The notes beneath the pieces were generated by a model. That model had not been told where the DNA came from, did not search any database, and saw only the letters and a list, made by a program, of their open reading frames with translations. A stretch of 64,000 bases of DNA from Owenia fusiformis (taxonomy: Eukaryota > Annelida > Polychaeta > Sabellida > Oweniidae): positions 50,051,885 through 50,115,884 of the forward strand of contig CAIIXF020000001.1 in NCBI GenBank assembly GCA_903813345.2. The letters run 5' to 3'. The translations under genes were made by a program, and so were the position numbers. This document shows, in pieces, positions 55,103 to 64,000 of this stretch (position 1 is the first letter of the stretch; each line of letters opens with the position of its first letter).

Positions 55103-56482
55103 ATGACTTTTAAAGGTCATGATATGGCTGATATTGACTGGGGAAAATGCATGCTTATATTTCAAATATTTCTACCTACTGCTATTGCAAATATGGAGCC
55201 AGCCATTGCTAGAATTGTTGACATTTTGAGCCAAACGTATACTCAGGATATAAATGAATCGTTGGTTGTTGTATCATTGACAGTGAGCATTGCAAGCATT
55301 CTACGGGCATACTTATCACCAAGCCAGGCAAGCCAAATATTTATTATATTGGTTAACTCTAAGGCAGACTTGAAGAAAGGACTGATCTTTGTGCTTTGCA
55401 GTAGCACCATCACAGCAGGGATTTTTCTTGTGATTGGCCTTACACCAGTGGGATATATCATCCAAGTGCTATTTCGGATTACTAATCAACAACTTGAAGA
55501 AGTTCAATTTGGAATAGCATCTCTCTGTTTGCTATCAGTGATCCTAAATATTGGGTATGGAATCCATGGATTATTATTAAAGAAAAGACACACCTATTTT
55601 TGTCTCCTCGCCGAGGTTTTGAACTTCATCTCAAAAATAGGGAGTGCTTTTTGTCTTATGGCTACACCCTTAATAACTAAAAGACCAATTTTGATATTTG
55701 TAATATCAATTTATGTAGCAGCATTTGCTTATCTTCTCTTAAGCTTTATAGGATACAAAATATACTTGATCAATGATCTACCAGCTGAAAGTACAATTAA
55801 ACTGACATACCATCAAATGATTAAAGTAACACTACCCCTAGGACTACATGAATTGATCGAAAGATGTGAAACTTTTATCCTTAGCTTTACAGTTGCACAA
55901 CTCACACCATCTGAATCTATGCGAAGTATGGCGCTGGCAAATATTCAGGTCCTCCATGCATCATTTTACTTATTGCGAAGGACGCTAACAAGTATCGCAA
56001 CAATGGTACCTGCATATATGGCATCTGGGATGAACTCATCATTACATTTTGACTATGAACTAGTTATCTGCACCTCAATGATTGCATTTGTTTCATTTTT
56101 GATTTCAATTTCAATGTGCTGGATTACTCCCATTACAAGGGTTATATTTTTATATTTAGTTCACATTTCTGAAGAAAATTTAATTGCAGTATACTACCCC
56201 TTTAAGTTGTACACATTCTGGCCAATTATACAAACATTTGCTTTGTTTTCATTTGGAATTTTACTGCATAAGAAAGATACTAAGATGTCAATAGTGAGTT
56301 CTGCTTGCCAAGTCATTACATTGGGTTCTCTGCCATTTGCATTAGATCATCTTGGATTTGATATTTTACTGTCTTCAGTTATAGCTTTGTTTACTGCTCA
56401 GTCATTTACTGCAGGTATACTTTTCTCTTACCTTTATTTGAAGTATTTAAGAAAATCTCAATCCCATCAAAAGCAAGTATGA
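55103..56482 (+). CDS. ANKH-like multispanning membrane transporter, copy H (intact)
   Basis: A 459-residue single-exon protein with the MTFKGHD-MADIDWGKC start of the C/E type. Its body is the most distinct of the intact copies: ADLKKGLIFVLCSS, KKRHTYFCLLAEVLNFI, TKRPILIFVISIYV, TFILSFTVAQLTPSESMRS, and LVHISEENLIAVYYP. All ANK-family landmarks remain. The last membrane segment ends SYLYLKYLRKSQSHQKQV, shared with remnant A at the other end of the array. AATAAA lies at 56575-56580. A hAT-type MITE sits 150 bp past the stop, and the FARSA exon at 57322 follows on the opposite strand. Confidence 0.78.
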   Translation: MTFKGHDMADIDWGKCMLIFQIFLPTAIANMEPAIARIVDILSQTYTQDINESLVVVSLTVSIASILRAYLSPSQASQIFIILVNSKADLKKGLIFVLCSSTITAGIFLVIGLTPVGYIIQVLFRITNQQLEEVQFGIASLCLLSVILNIGYGIHGLLLKKRHTYFCLLAEVLNFISKIGSAFCLMATPLITKRPILIFVISIYVAAFAYLLLSFIGYKIYLINDLPAESTIKLTYHQMIKVTLPLGLHELIERCETFILSFTVAQLTPSESMRSMALANIQVLHASFYLLRRTLTSIATMVPAYMASGMNSSLHFDYELVICTSMIAFVSFLISISMCWITPITRVIFLYLVHISEENLIAVYYPFKLYTFWPIIQTFALFSFGILLHKKDTKMSIVSSACQVITLGSLPFALDHLGFDILLSSVIALFTAQSFTAGILFSYLYLKYLRKSQSHQKQV

Positions 56483-56630
56483 TGTTAGGTACTATCTAGT
56501 AGTTGCGCACATTATTCTATGTGTAACCCTGGCAATTACTTTATTCATGTATTAGAATAACATTATATTATTGGAATAAAGTTTAAAATGCTGTAATGAA
56601 CTCCTGGTTAATTTCAGAATACATACAGAC

Positions 56631-57091
56631 TAGGGGTGAGACGACAACCCGATGAGTCGAGGACTCGCGGGTTTGGGGCTTCGAGTCGAGTCGAATCGAG
56701 TCGAAGTTGATGAATCGAATCATTTTCGAGTTGACAAAAAATTCGAAAAAATAAAAAAATTCAGAAAAATACTGTCAATATGCATGTTTTTACTCGATAT
56801 TGCGTTGAATATATAAGTTTCAATGACTTGGATATGCTTGTATTAAATTATTATATTGTATGTACACATAAATGAAAGAATATATGTAATAAAATCAGAA
56901 TAAACTTACGACGAATTGTGTTTGTTTATATTTCCGGCTTTCCACCATTGACGCATTAAAAATACGAACGGTCAAAAGCGATGTTGTTCGCACTTTATCT
57001 GACTCGAAACGGATTCGAAACTCGAATCGTCATTTTCTGACTCGAATCGGATTCGACTCGAATCGGATTTTTTCGACTCGTCTCACCCCTA
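56631..57091. mobile_element. hAT-type MITE, 461 bp, with perfect 8-bp target duplication
   Basis: The ends TAGGGGTGAGACGA and TCGTCTCACCCCTA are exact inverse copies. ATACAGAC flanks both sides (56623-56630 and 57092-57099), the 8-bp duplication expected of hAT transposition. Subterminal regions are rich in TCGA and CGAATC motifs. It is too short to encode a transposase. Confidence 0.92.
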
Positions 57092-57171
57092 ATACAGACG
57101 AATGTATATATGGAGAGACATATACACAGATTGAGCCATTCTCTTTTTACCCAAACTTCATTCTTTGTGAT

Positions 57172-57276
57172 ACCAATGCTTACCTGTATAATACCAATGC
57201 TTACCTGTATAATACCAATGCTTACCTGTATAATACCAATGCTTACCTGTGTGATACCAATGCTTACCTGTGTGAT
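57172..57276. repeat. 21-bp minisatellite, five copies
   Basis: TACCAATGCTTACCTGTATAA repeats five times with a GTGTG variant in the last two. It starts inside the FARSA intron about 45 bp from the donor at 57321. Confidence 0.92.
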
Positions 57277-57321
57277 AACATTACTCGCTACAAGTTTGTT
57301 AGAAATGTATATGGTACTGAC

Positions 57322-57421
57322 CTGTTGTGCAAGTTTATATAACATCCTAGCGCTGACTGCAGTGGTATGGGTCCTCAATAGATTCTTCTGGGCCTCCTCT
57401 ATCTTCCAGTCATAGCCATAC
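57322..57421 (-). CDS. FARSA: FARSA exon (fourth seen), last before the 46-kb intron
   Basis: The minus-strand reading is [20 protein letters not shown] then [13 protein letters not shown], matching the FARSA block with the LLRTHTT motif near the Phe-tRNA synthetase catalytic core. One base completes Gly, then 33 codons end in phase 0. Acceptor is CCTAG above 57421; donor GTCAGT lies below 57322. The next exon is at 11103, so the intron is about 46.2 kb and contains the ANKH-like array, the Penelope-like element and the peptide precursor gene. A 21-bp minisatellite (57172-57276) starts about 45 bp into that intron. Confidence 0.93.
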
Positions 57422-57824
57422 CTAGGTATATGCAGATACATACATAAAGTTAAAGGTAAGGATTTATTTATTCTTTTTTCAACAAAAAACATCAAAGCAT
57501 TTACGTGAGTGTGAAGTATTACACTGGGTTCAATAAAATTTTAGACAATGGGGAAAATGAATGAAAACACAAAGCAATGTGGAAACAGTTGCAAAGTTCC
57601 TTTAAACGAAATCTGACTTTAATCTGGTAAAAATATCTGGATAAAATGACTTGCCAGCTGCTAACGGGGACCTCTTGTTTGTTTCATAAGATGAGTTGAA
57701 ATGATAGCTGGCACTGACTTAAAACATTGTGCAATGATGAATCATACTGAGTCTATTTCTGTATTACCCTTTTCAAATTTATATTACATTTACATTCAAA
57801 TATCATTTCCCGATTATTACTCAC

Positions 57825-57909
57825 CCTTGTGACCCATAGCCTCCTTGAGAATGGACTTTTTTCACTCTCTCTAAGTATTCTGCAGGAAACTCATGTGCAT
57901 TAGCTGGTT
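57825..57909 (-). CDS. FARSA: FARSA exon (third seen)
   Basis: This 85-bp exon encodes [20 protein letters not shown] followed by QGGYGSQ. The [10 protein letters not shown] signature of FARSA is intact. Acceptor TTTTCAG lies just above 57909 and donor GTGAGT just below 57825. Two bases (GG) at the end combine with G of the next exon to give the Gly of the signature. The following intron (57824-57422) is 403 bp. Confidence 0.93.
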
Positions 57910-58146
57910 CTGAAAAGCAATGTAGAAAAGGCTGGAATGATTCAATAAACATTTCATTTCATTTTAAGTCCTTACGAAATGGACTATGACAATATTTTAT
58001 TCACATTTACAACCCCCTTTATTCATTCTTGCCATTAGTCTATTACTCTAACATAAACACATGCCATTTTCACAAAATGCAATTATGAGGCATGAAGCAT
58101 TTCTTCAACAAATCATTTATATTTTAATCTGATCTCTAATGCCTAC

Positions 58147-58262
58147 CAGATATGAAGAATGTATCATGAGCATCTCTAGCTGGATGCTGCTGAGGCTGGA
58201 AGAGGGCATCAAAATTCCAGAAGCTGCTTTCAATGTAGTTATTGGTAGGCATCTCAGAGAAA
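58147..58262 (-). CDS. FARSA: FARSA exon (second seen)
   Basis: The minus-strand translation reads [20 protein letters not shown] and then [16 protein letters not shown]. This is the FARSA segment before the ATP-binding core and is one of the most conserved stretches of the family. Acceptor is ACTGCAG just above 58262; donor is GTAGGC just below 58147. Phase is consistent on both sides: the first T completes the Gly codon of the previous exon, and the last G starts the Glu codon finished in the next exon. The intron upstream is about 4.4 kb; the one downstream is 237 bp. Confidence 0.93.
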
Positions 58263-60599
58263 CTGCAGTTATATGAATGTGTTGGTAGAATAAGACATAC
58301 CATGGCCATGGGCTTTCAAAAGAAGCCAGGGCTTTCGCTAAGCTTTTTGACTGTGGTGCAGCACCACAGTCTATTTAGCTCCCACCACAACCTATTGGCA
58401 AATTATGATTGTTCCCACAGTCTACAAGGTGTTTCATATGTCTGCACCCCCCATAAACTCATACATGTTATATTGCCACCATATCATGTCATATATCACT
58501 TTGAGCCTTATGGAAAGTTACATAAGTCTAAAAATAACCAGAAATTGTCCTCTAAATGACTCCAAACCAGTATACTTTGATACATTGTATCTTTTTCTTG
58601 GCACACCCCTGGATTCTGAAACTTTGCAGTTTTGTGTACAGTGATCTCCTTGGCATTTAAGCAAGTGGACGCAGCACCCACCTGAGATTTTGATATAAGG
58701 CTTCCACCCACCTGAGAATCTATTTGCACCCACTTCAATAAAATATTCAAGAAAAATGGGCATATTTTGACCAATCATGGTCTGAATTGTGAAATTGAGA
58801 ATTTTGCAACCACATGAGAAAAATCCTGTGGAGATCATTGATGTAACTTTCCACAAGGCACAACATGATATATTATTATTATTATCATATATTATTATGA
58901 GCTTTATTATACTTGTATCCCACATTTGGGCAAAGTGTACAGCTTAAACAGAAAAAAATGAAAAAGCTTAACTAATTATCTATATATTATATTAATTGAT
59001 CAAAGGCTGCTTGATCATTGCAAGATTTTATTGGATGCATTTCATGTTTTTTTTCTCTCGATAAAAGTATTAGATATATATTTTGCTAGTATATTTAATA
59101 TTATTCCCTCTGAATTAAATAGAAACATTAATTTATGTTCCACATTATTCATGTTTTCTAAATTTTGACAGTGTTTTTTTTTATTTTATCCATGTAACTT
59201 GACCGAACATCTTTTAAAGATGTTGATTTAAGAGTAAAAAAGGCTCCTAAACTTAATAAAATATGTAGTTTGGATGTTCATTTATGTCTGTGGATTATAT
59301 TTTATACCACAAACACTTATAGATACCTGAAATTTGCAATAAAAGTGCCCAAAAATTGTTGTTTCGAAATTCCCCATTTTTCCTGTATCGTGCTAGTCAC
59401 GTGACCATTACGCGTAGCAGGCAATACAGATATTACAGTACATATTTCAACATGTTCAATATGGCAAACATCAGCGATTCTGATTCCCGGGTTCTGAGAA
59501 ATGGCTTTTATAAATCGGCGAGAGGGTGTAATTTGACTGGGGAAAATACAGGGGAAAATGTGTCCAAGTATACCAGTAAGAGAGCAAATATGGATACTTT
59601 AGACAAGTACTATGACGGTCGGAGAATCAACTAAAAATGTGAATTCTGGAATGAAGACCCGAGGAGACTGAGGATCCCACCGATCCATTCCTATTACTCA
59701 GTTTGAATTTTTGACGCGGAAATCAGGTTATGAAAACAGGTTTTCTGCAAAGTTATCAACTTTAGAAATATGGATCTTGTTTTTGAGTAAGGCTTAACAA
59801 GCATTAAGATACAAGACTATCTCTTGTCAAATACACGCAGACTTGCTGTAAATTGGCCATTGCAAATTGCAAAATCAGATCGTCAAATTAATCGCTTCGT
59901 ATTTAAACGTATGCTTAATATATTCATCCAAAATTTTAGTATTCATTAGAGATAAGTTATAACTTGTACAGGAAGAAATGGCAGATCCTACCTTAATTTA
60001 GAATCGCTGATTTCTCTGGACAAATTCCGAGAAGAAATTGTTCAACATCGCGATCAGCTCAGACAACATGTCGTTGTCGTACGCGTGTACTTGTCACTCT
60101 GAACTCACGTGATAAAATACGGCATCTTGATTGGTTACTACTCACGTTCCCTCATGTTGTCATGACGCGAAAAACAGTAGTAAGCACTGAATATGTTAAT
60201 GAACTGCCATATATGGAACAATTGTCTTTCTGATTGGTTAACTTTACACGCCTCCTAAATGAATATAGTAGTCGTAGTAAATGATTCATTGATAACTATG
60301 AAAGTGGGCGTGACCAGCTTTATTTTGACACCAAATTCAAGATGTTTCAAATCAAAATGGCCTCGCAAGACGAGGTTGAAATATCGGCAATTTGATACTG
60401 ATATGGTCTACGATAGATCAAAATTGCCTGCCCCGCGTCACATGTCACGTGAGCCTATATTTGTTGAAAAATGAAAGAGATAGTGACACTTTTTAATCAT
60501 AAGTTAATACCAATATTACAAGCACGTATCTATTTTTTTCATTGTATATTTATTTCTTCATTATACATACATTTGTTTTATACTACATTGATTCATTTT

Positions 60600-61102
60600 T
60601 GCAAAACCTTTGCTATTAGATCTTTAACTTATTGCATTCTAATAGGAAATGGCATTCTGAACCGGTTTTCTTGTTACACATTAAACATTTTCTTTCTTCA
60701 ATTTCTTCATTGGTTTTGTGTAACGACCTGTTTCGATTTCTAATTTATGTGCGCTAATTCTTAACTTTGTCAAGTAATTTCGGTCTATTTCATTTTGATT
60801 AAATCCAAGTAGGGTTCCTTGTTCCATTTTGCTTTTATTATCTTATAAAACCTCAATTTACCATTATTTGATTTTATTTTAGTTTCCCAAAATTGTATGT
60901 ATCTATTTTCCAGTAATTTCTTAATTTCTCTTGGTTTTAAGTTTAAATAGTTTGGTGAAGTACCATTGTAAATATATTTAAGTACATCATTGGTGTGCGT
61001 GAGCCATGATTGTTTATTCATATCTGTCAGTTGTTTATTTACCTTAAGGGCTTCACGTAGAAGCGAGTCGGTTCCTTTATTATTAATATGATTAAGATTC
61101 AT
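60600..61102 (-). pseudogene. LINE C-terminal remnant
   Basis: The minus strand encodes KQSWLTHTNDVLKYIYNGTS, then RYIQFWETKI, then LTKLRISAHKLEIETGRYTK. After a frameshift it reads EERKCLMCNKK and CHFLLEC. This is the region after the RT domain of LINEs, with a CCHC-like knuckle comparable to that of the LINE at 5753-9247. It is truncated 5' at a hairpin. Confidence 0.78.
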
Positions 61103-61140
61103 ATTAATAATAAAGGAACCGACTCGCTTCTACGTGAAGC
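61050..61140. repeat. Perfect 42-bp inverted repeat at the 5' end of the LINE remnant
   Basis: GCTTCACGTAGAAGCGAGTC and on to TAATATGA (61050-61091) is exactly mirrored at 61099-61140 with a 7-base loop. It fits a 5' inversion of the kind made by twin priming, or a foldback duplication at the insertion point. Confidence 0.9.
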
Positions 61141-61649
61141 TCCTAAATCGCCTCGTATAGTGATATATAACATGATAGATTAGCAATGCTCCATGTATGA
61201 GTTTATAGGGGGGGGGGGGTGCATACATATGAAACACCCTGTAGACTTGACAGAATACACAATAATAGCATGTAAAATATAAATCCAGCATAAATATGAT
61301 TTTTCACGATTTTTCCACCACACCGTAAAAATTTCCTGGTGAGAGTCCTCAAAAATGTTTCCTGTACTCAATCCAAGAAAGAAATTACTTTTCATGATTG
61401 TATAATTTAAAGTTTTAATTTTATAATTTAAAATAAAATGAATGTTGATTATATATTCAAACATGACTATATTCACGCCTTCTATAAACCGTGAACAAAG
61501 TCAACATCTCACCCGGGGTATATTTGTCAACACTACCCCTGGTAATACGAGTAATGTGTGATGTCATAACGACAGGCTGTAGTAATGACGGACCATTAAA
61601 TGAATATTCGAAAAAACTTTAGTGAGTTTTCATGTTCGAATCGTAATAC

Positions 61650-61777
61650 AGACCTCAGAGTGGGTGTAATATCGACAAATACACACCTTAGGGCTAGGCA
61701 AAAAGCTTTTGAACAGAAAACGTTTGTGCATAGCCCTGCATGGTGTATTTGTCGATATAACACCTGCTCTTCGGTCT
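61650..61777. repeat. Imperfect foldback of about 128 bp
   Basis: GTAATATCGACAAATACAC and TTAGGGCTA are mirrored by TAGCCCTGCA and GTGTATTTGTCGATATAAC. The outer ends AGACC and GGTCT also pair. Possibly a small MITE. Confidence 0.65.
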
Positions 61778-62659
61778 ATATTTCTTGGATATAAAATGGA
61801 TTTCACCATAATTATGGAAGTAATGAAAGTGTGAGTTCTCTAACAAATTATATTTTTATTTGAATGTGTCATCGAATTATTACCCACAATGCAACACTTG
61901 AGGAGAAAATTTTGAGACTTCTACTTATTGGTCATTTCGTTTATTTTTAAATGTGGTAAAACATGTTTTATGCTTTCATAATAATTATCATCATTAATTT
62001 TTTCGAAGATAATACTAGGACATATATACTTGCATATGATATAATTTCCTGTGTATAAACTGTATCAAGTACACTTTGAAAATATGATCAAAATTGGGAA
62101 GCATGTTAATGCTTATTTTCATGTTTAGAACAAAGAATAGCATATCCTTCTCTTGAAAGCCCATGGGCATACTAGGCACTATTCAGTGATCTTCAAAGCA
62201 CAGAAGCAGATGAGCAAAACATTGCACTCACTGAGTTGGAAATCATGAATTATTGGGCTATTATCTGACAGGTTTTGACATTGGTGAATTCTACACCAAG
62301 TTGAGTTGGTATTGTGGGGAGAACACTACTAGACAGTCTGTATCCCAAGGGAACAACACTACTCATGTCAAAAGGCATATCATATAATTTCCAGTGTAAA
62401 GACTGTATTACACCCCATGCAGGCAGTAAAAATGATTTGCCACATGGGTGACAAAATGTTTCCAGTTTCCTGCCGAATGTCGAGTCTTGCATCATACAAA
62501 TGTAATTATAGGCGATCTGTCTGCATTAGGTGTATAAAGTGGTTAATGTTAGTTCTTAAACCAATGAATCCGACGTGTTTCAAAAAGAGACATTTATATC
62601 AATTATTGTAAGCATTTATAACACTAATTAAAAATATAACTAATAGAATAAGAGCCTAC

Positions 62660-62788
62660 CCCATTTCTAAGAAGATCTGTCTAAATTGTGTGCGGACCTT
62701 GAGTAGAGGATGAAGGTGACCACTGGGGGGCATGATACCAAGCGCTTCAAAGTTATATGGCTTGAATGTCTTAGTTTTCCATGAACCA
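62660..62788 (-). CDS. FARSA: FARSA exon (first of seven seen): phenylalanyl-tRNA synthetase alpha subunit, cytosolic
   Basis: FARSA is the catalytic alpha chain of the cytosolic (alpha-beta)2 enzyme that charges tRNA-Phe. The minus-strand reading begins [13 protein letters not shown] and ends in RQIFLEM, which matches the start of the animal FARSA catalytic domain almost residue for residue. The exon lies between an acceptor (TTTTTTCAG, just above 62788) and a donor (GTAGGC, just below 62660). It opens with one base finishing a codon, holds 42 codons, and ends with two bases (GG) that are completed by T in the next exon. Earlier exons (N-terminal winged-helix region) are not visible up to 64000, so the gene continues beyond the window. 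Confidence 0.92.
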
Positions 62789-64000
62789 CTGAAAAAACGA
62801 AACAAAATAAATAACACAAGTTAGTATAAACTTATCTTCATGCGATCCTAAGGCAGGCGGTGAGTGTGGAGTTGGACCATAGACATATATGTGCCACATC
62901 CAGTTTAGTAAATATAGAACAGTTTTAAAATAAACTGTGATGATTTGTTGTATAAACACATGATAGAGACAATGTAGCTGAGGTTTTCCCAACGGAAGGC
63001 AATTGACACATGTTGATAACTATTTAATTGTCTCTGAACATGGTCTAAACATTCCAACATTTACTCATTTTATTGTGTGTATACAGTAAAACCTGTCTAA
63101 TCCGAATGACTTTGGGACCGTCAAGTGTTTGGATTAGCAGGTTCACACATTTCAAGGTTTTATAAACATGTGCGTCAATTGAAGATACAAAGGAAGTAGT
63201 GCGCTCTCCATTATTATCTCCCCATGAAAAAAAAAAGTTCATCTGATTTTTCAAAATGAGTACTGTACAAGATGTAATTATAACGTGTATTTAATTATAA
63301 CGAAAAATAATGAATTGAAAAAAATGAAAATGGAAGTCAATTGCTTTACCATACAGCATAATCAACGTAATATTGATTGATAATCAGTTGAACATCGACA
63401 CAACTTATCTTATTTGTTTTCCTGTTACCATTTAGTATCTTTATTCACCGTTGCATCATCATTACATTTATATGCACACTAGTATCTTGTTGACCTATAT
63501 TGAGCACTATATTGATGTATGCGCCACTTATTAGGGTCATAATTCAATCATGAAGTAGAGGCATAGATTCCAAACCAGGAAGTATTTTTCTGTCTGTCAA
63601 AATCCATTTGCATCCTACACGTACAACTTATCCAAATATGTTATTAATTAATGAAACATAACAGTATATAATCTTTGGATTGACAAAGTTGTATGGCATT
63701 TCATAAGTGTAAAAGTTGCTTTTGAAGCATTTGTCTATAGCCATTTTGTAGGAAAAAATGATAAAAAAATGTATAATCTTTTAATTTGAAGTATGAGCTG
63801 AATCGATAGCAAACTTCATATTTGCACATCTGATGTGATATACCATTTGTGTCATATTTTGAAATTATTTAATTTGCAATTGATTCAGGTCATAGTGTAT
63901 TTTAGGTATTTTTGTGAAAATCAATAGAAACCAATGGCCTCCATTGAAATCTGATGATATCCACATGTTAAGTCAATGGAGCACATCCAATGGCAAGTCA
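62789..64000. other. FARSA intron at the right edge
   Basis: No further FARSA exon is visible. CAGTAAAACCTGTCTAATCC at 63084, after a TA, resembles one end of a pogo/Tigger-like element, but I found no opposite end. The rest is AT-rich. Confidence 0.4.

Larger units (their letters stand above)
58263..62659. other. FARSA intron of about 4.4 kb with small repeats
   Basis: Contains a 23-bp near-perfect palindrome (GACTGTGGTGC-A-GCACCACAGTC, 58349-58371). It also holds a short repeat (GTGTTTCATATGTCTGCACC near 58432) with an inverted partner near 61187-61243, a LINE remnant and two foldbacks listed separately. A 92-codon frame at 59356-59634 is not convincing. Otherwise nothing recognised. Confidence 0.5.

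Noticed and set aside
56995-57495. 166-codon minus-strand frame around the FARSA exon
   Set aside because: Only 57322-57421 is exon. The rest is intron, minisatellite and MITE sequence that happens to stay open; the splice sites fit the shorter call.
59356-59634. 92-codon plus-strand frame in a FARSA intron
   Set aside because: No recognisable domain, no splice or poly(A) context, and a composition like the flanks.
63084-63250. pogo/Tigger-like transposon
   Set aside because: Only one end-like sequence (CAGTAAAACCTGTCTAATCC) was found, with no opposite TIR or transposase, so it is not listed as an element.

Overview
This window is animal nuclear DNA: AT-rich, intron-split genes with GT/AG junctions, and very dense in repeats. 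The mix of elements (an APE-type LINE, a Penelope-like element, hAT and mariner relatives, satellites carrying GCCGCCATTTT) and a secreted multicopy peptide precursor suggest a marine lophotrochozoan, most likely a mollusc. That assignment is an inference.

The frame of the window is one gene on the minus strand: FARSA, the alpha subunit of cytosolic phenylalanyl-tRNA synthetase. Seven exons are readable (62788-62660, 58262-58147, 57909-57825, 57421-57322, 11103-10935, 9825-9749, 291-177), and their phases all agree. The gene runs off both ends of the window. One intron, 57321-11104, is about 46.2 kb and holds nearly everything else. Another, 9748-292, holds a nearly complete LINE.

Inside the large intron, minus strand, 15121-13172 is a single-exon secreted peptide precursor of 649 residues with about 27 dibasic-flanked W-R-[D/N]-[Y/F]-V-M peptides. 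I could not assign it to a known neuropeptide family.

On the plus strand, opposite to FARSA, 18.2-56.5 kb is a tandem array of eight copies of a single-exon multispanning membrane protein related to ANKH (progressive ankylosis; PPi/ATP/citrate export). Four are intact (22805, 39592, 47267, 55103) and four are broken (18255, 26398/34756, 36314, 54013). The array grew by segmental duplications whose breakpoints are visible. Paralogous flanks act as empty sites that show several later insertions exactly.

One ANKH-like copy is split by an 8.3-kb insertion (26483-34755). It consists of two Penelope-like retroelement copies joined head to head, so that its 2,810-bp ends are nearly perfect inverted repeats. 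Each copy carries a 251-residue second ORF behind a TATA box and a hammerhead-ribozyme-like fold. The fuller copy also has a complete reverse transcriptase ORF without a recognisable GIY-YIG domain.

The rest is mobile and repetitive DNA: a hAT-type MITE with a perfect 8-bp target duplication, a decayed mariner nested in a foldback element, other TIR elements, LINE remnants and several tandem-repeat families. I saw no tRNA, rRNA or CRISPR features.
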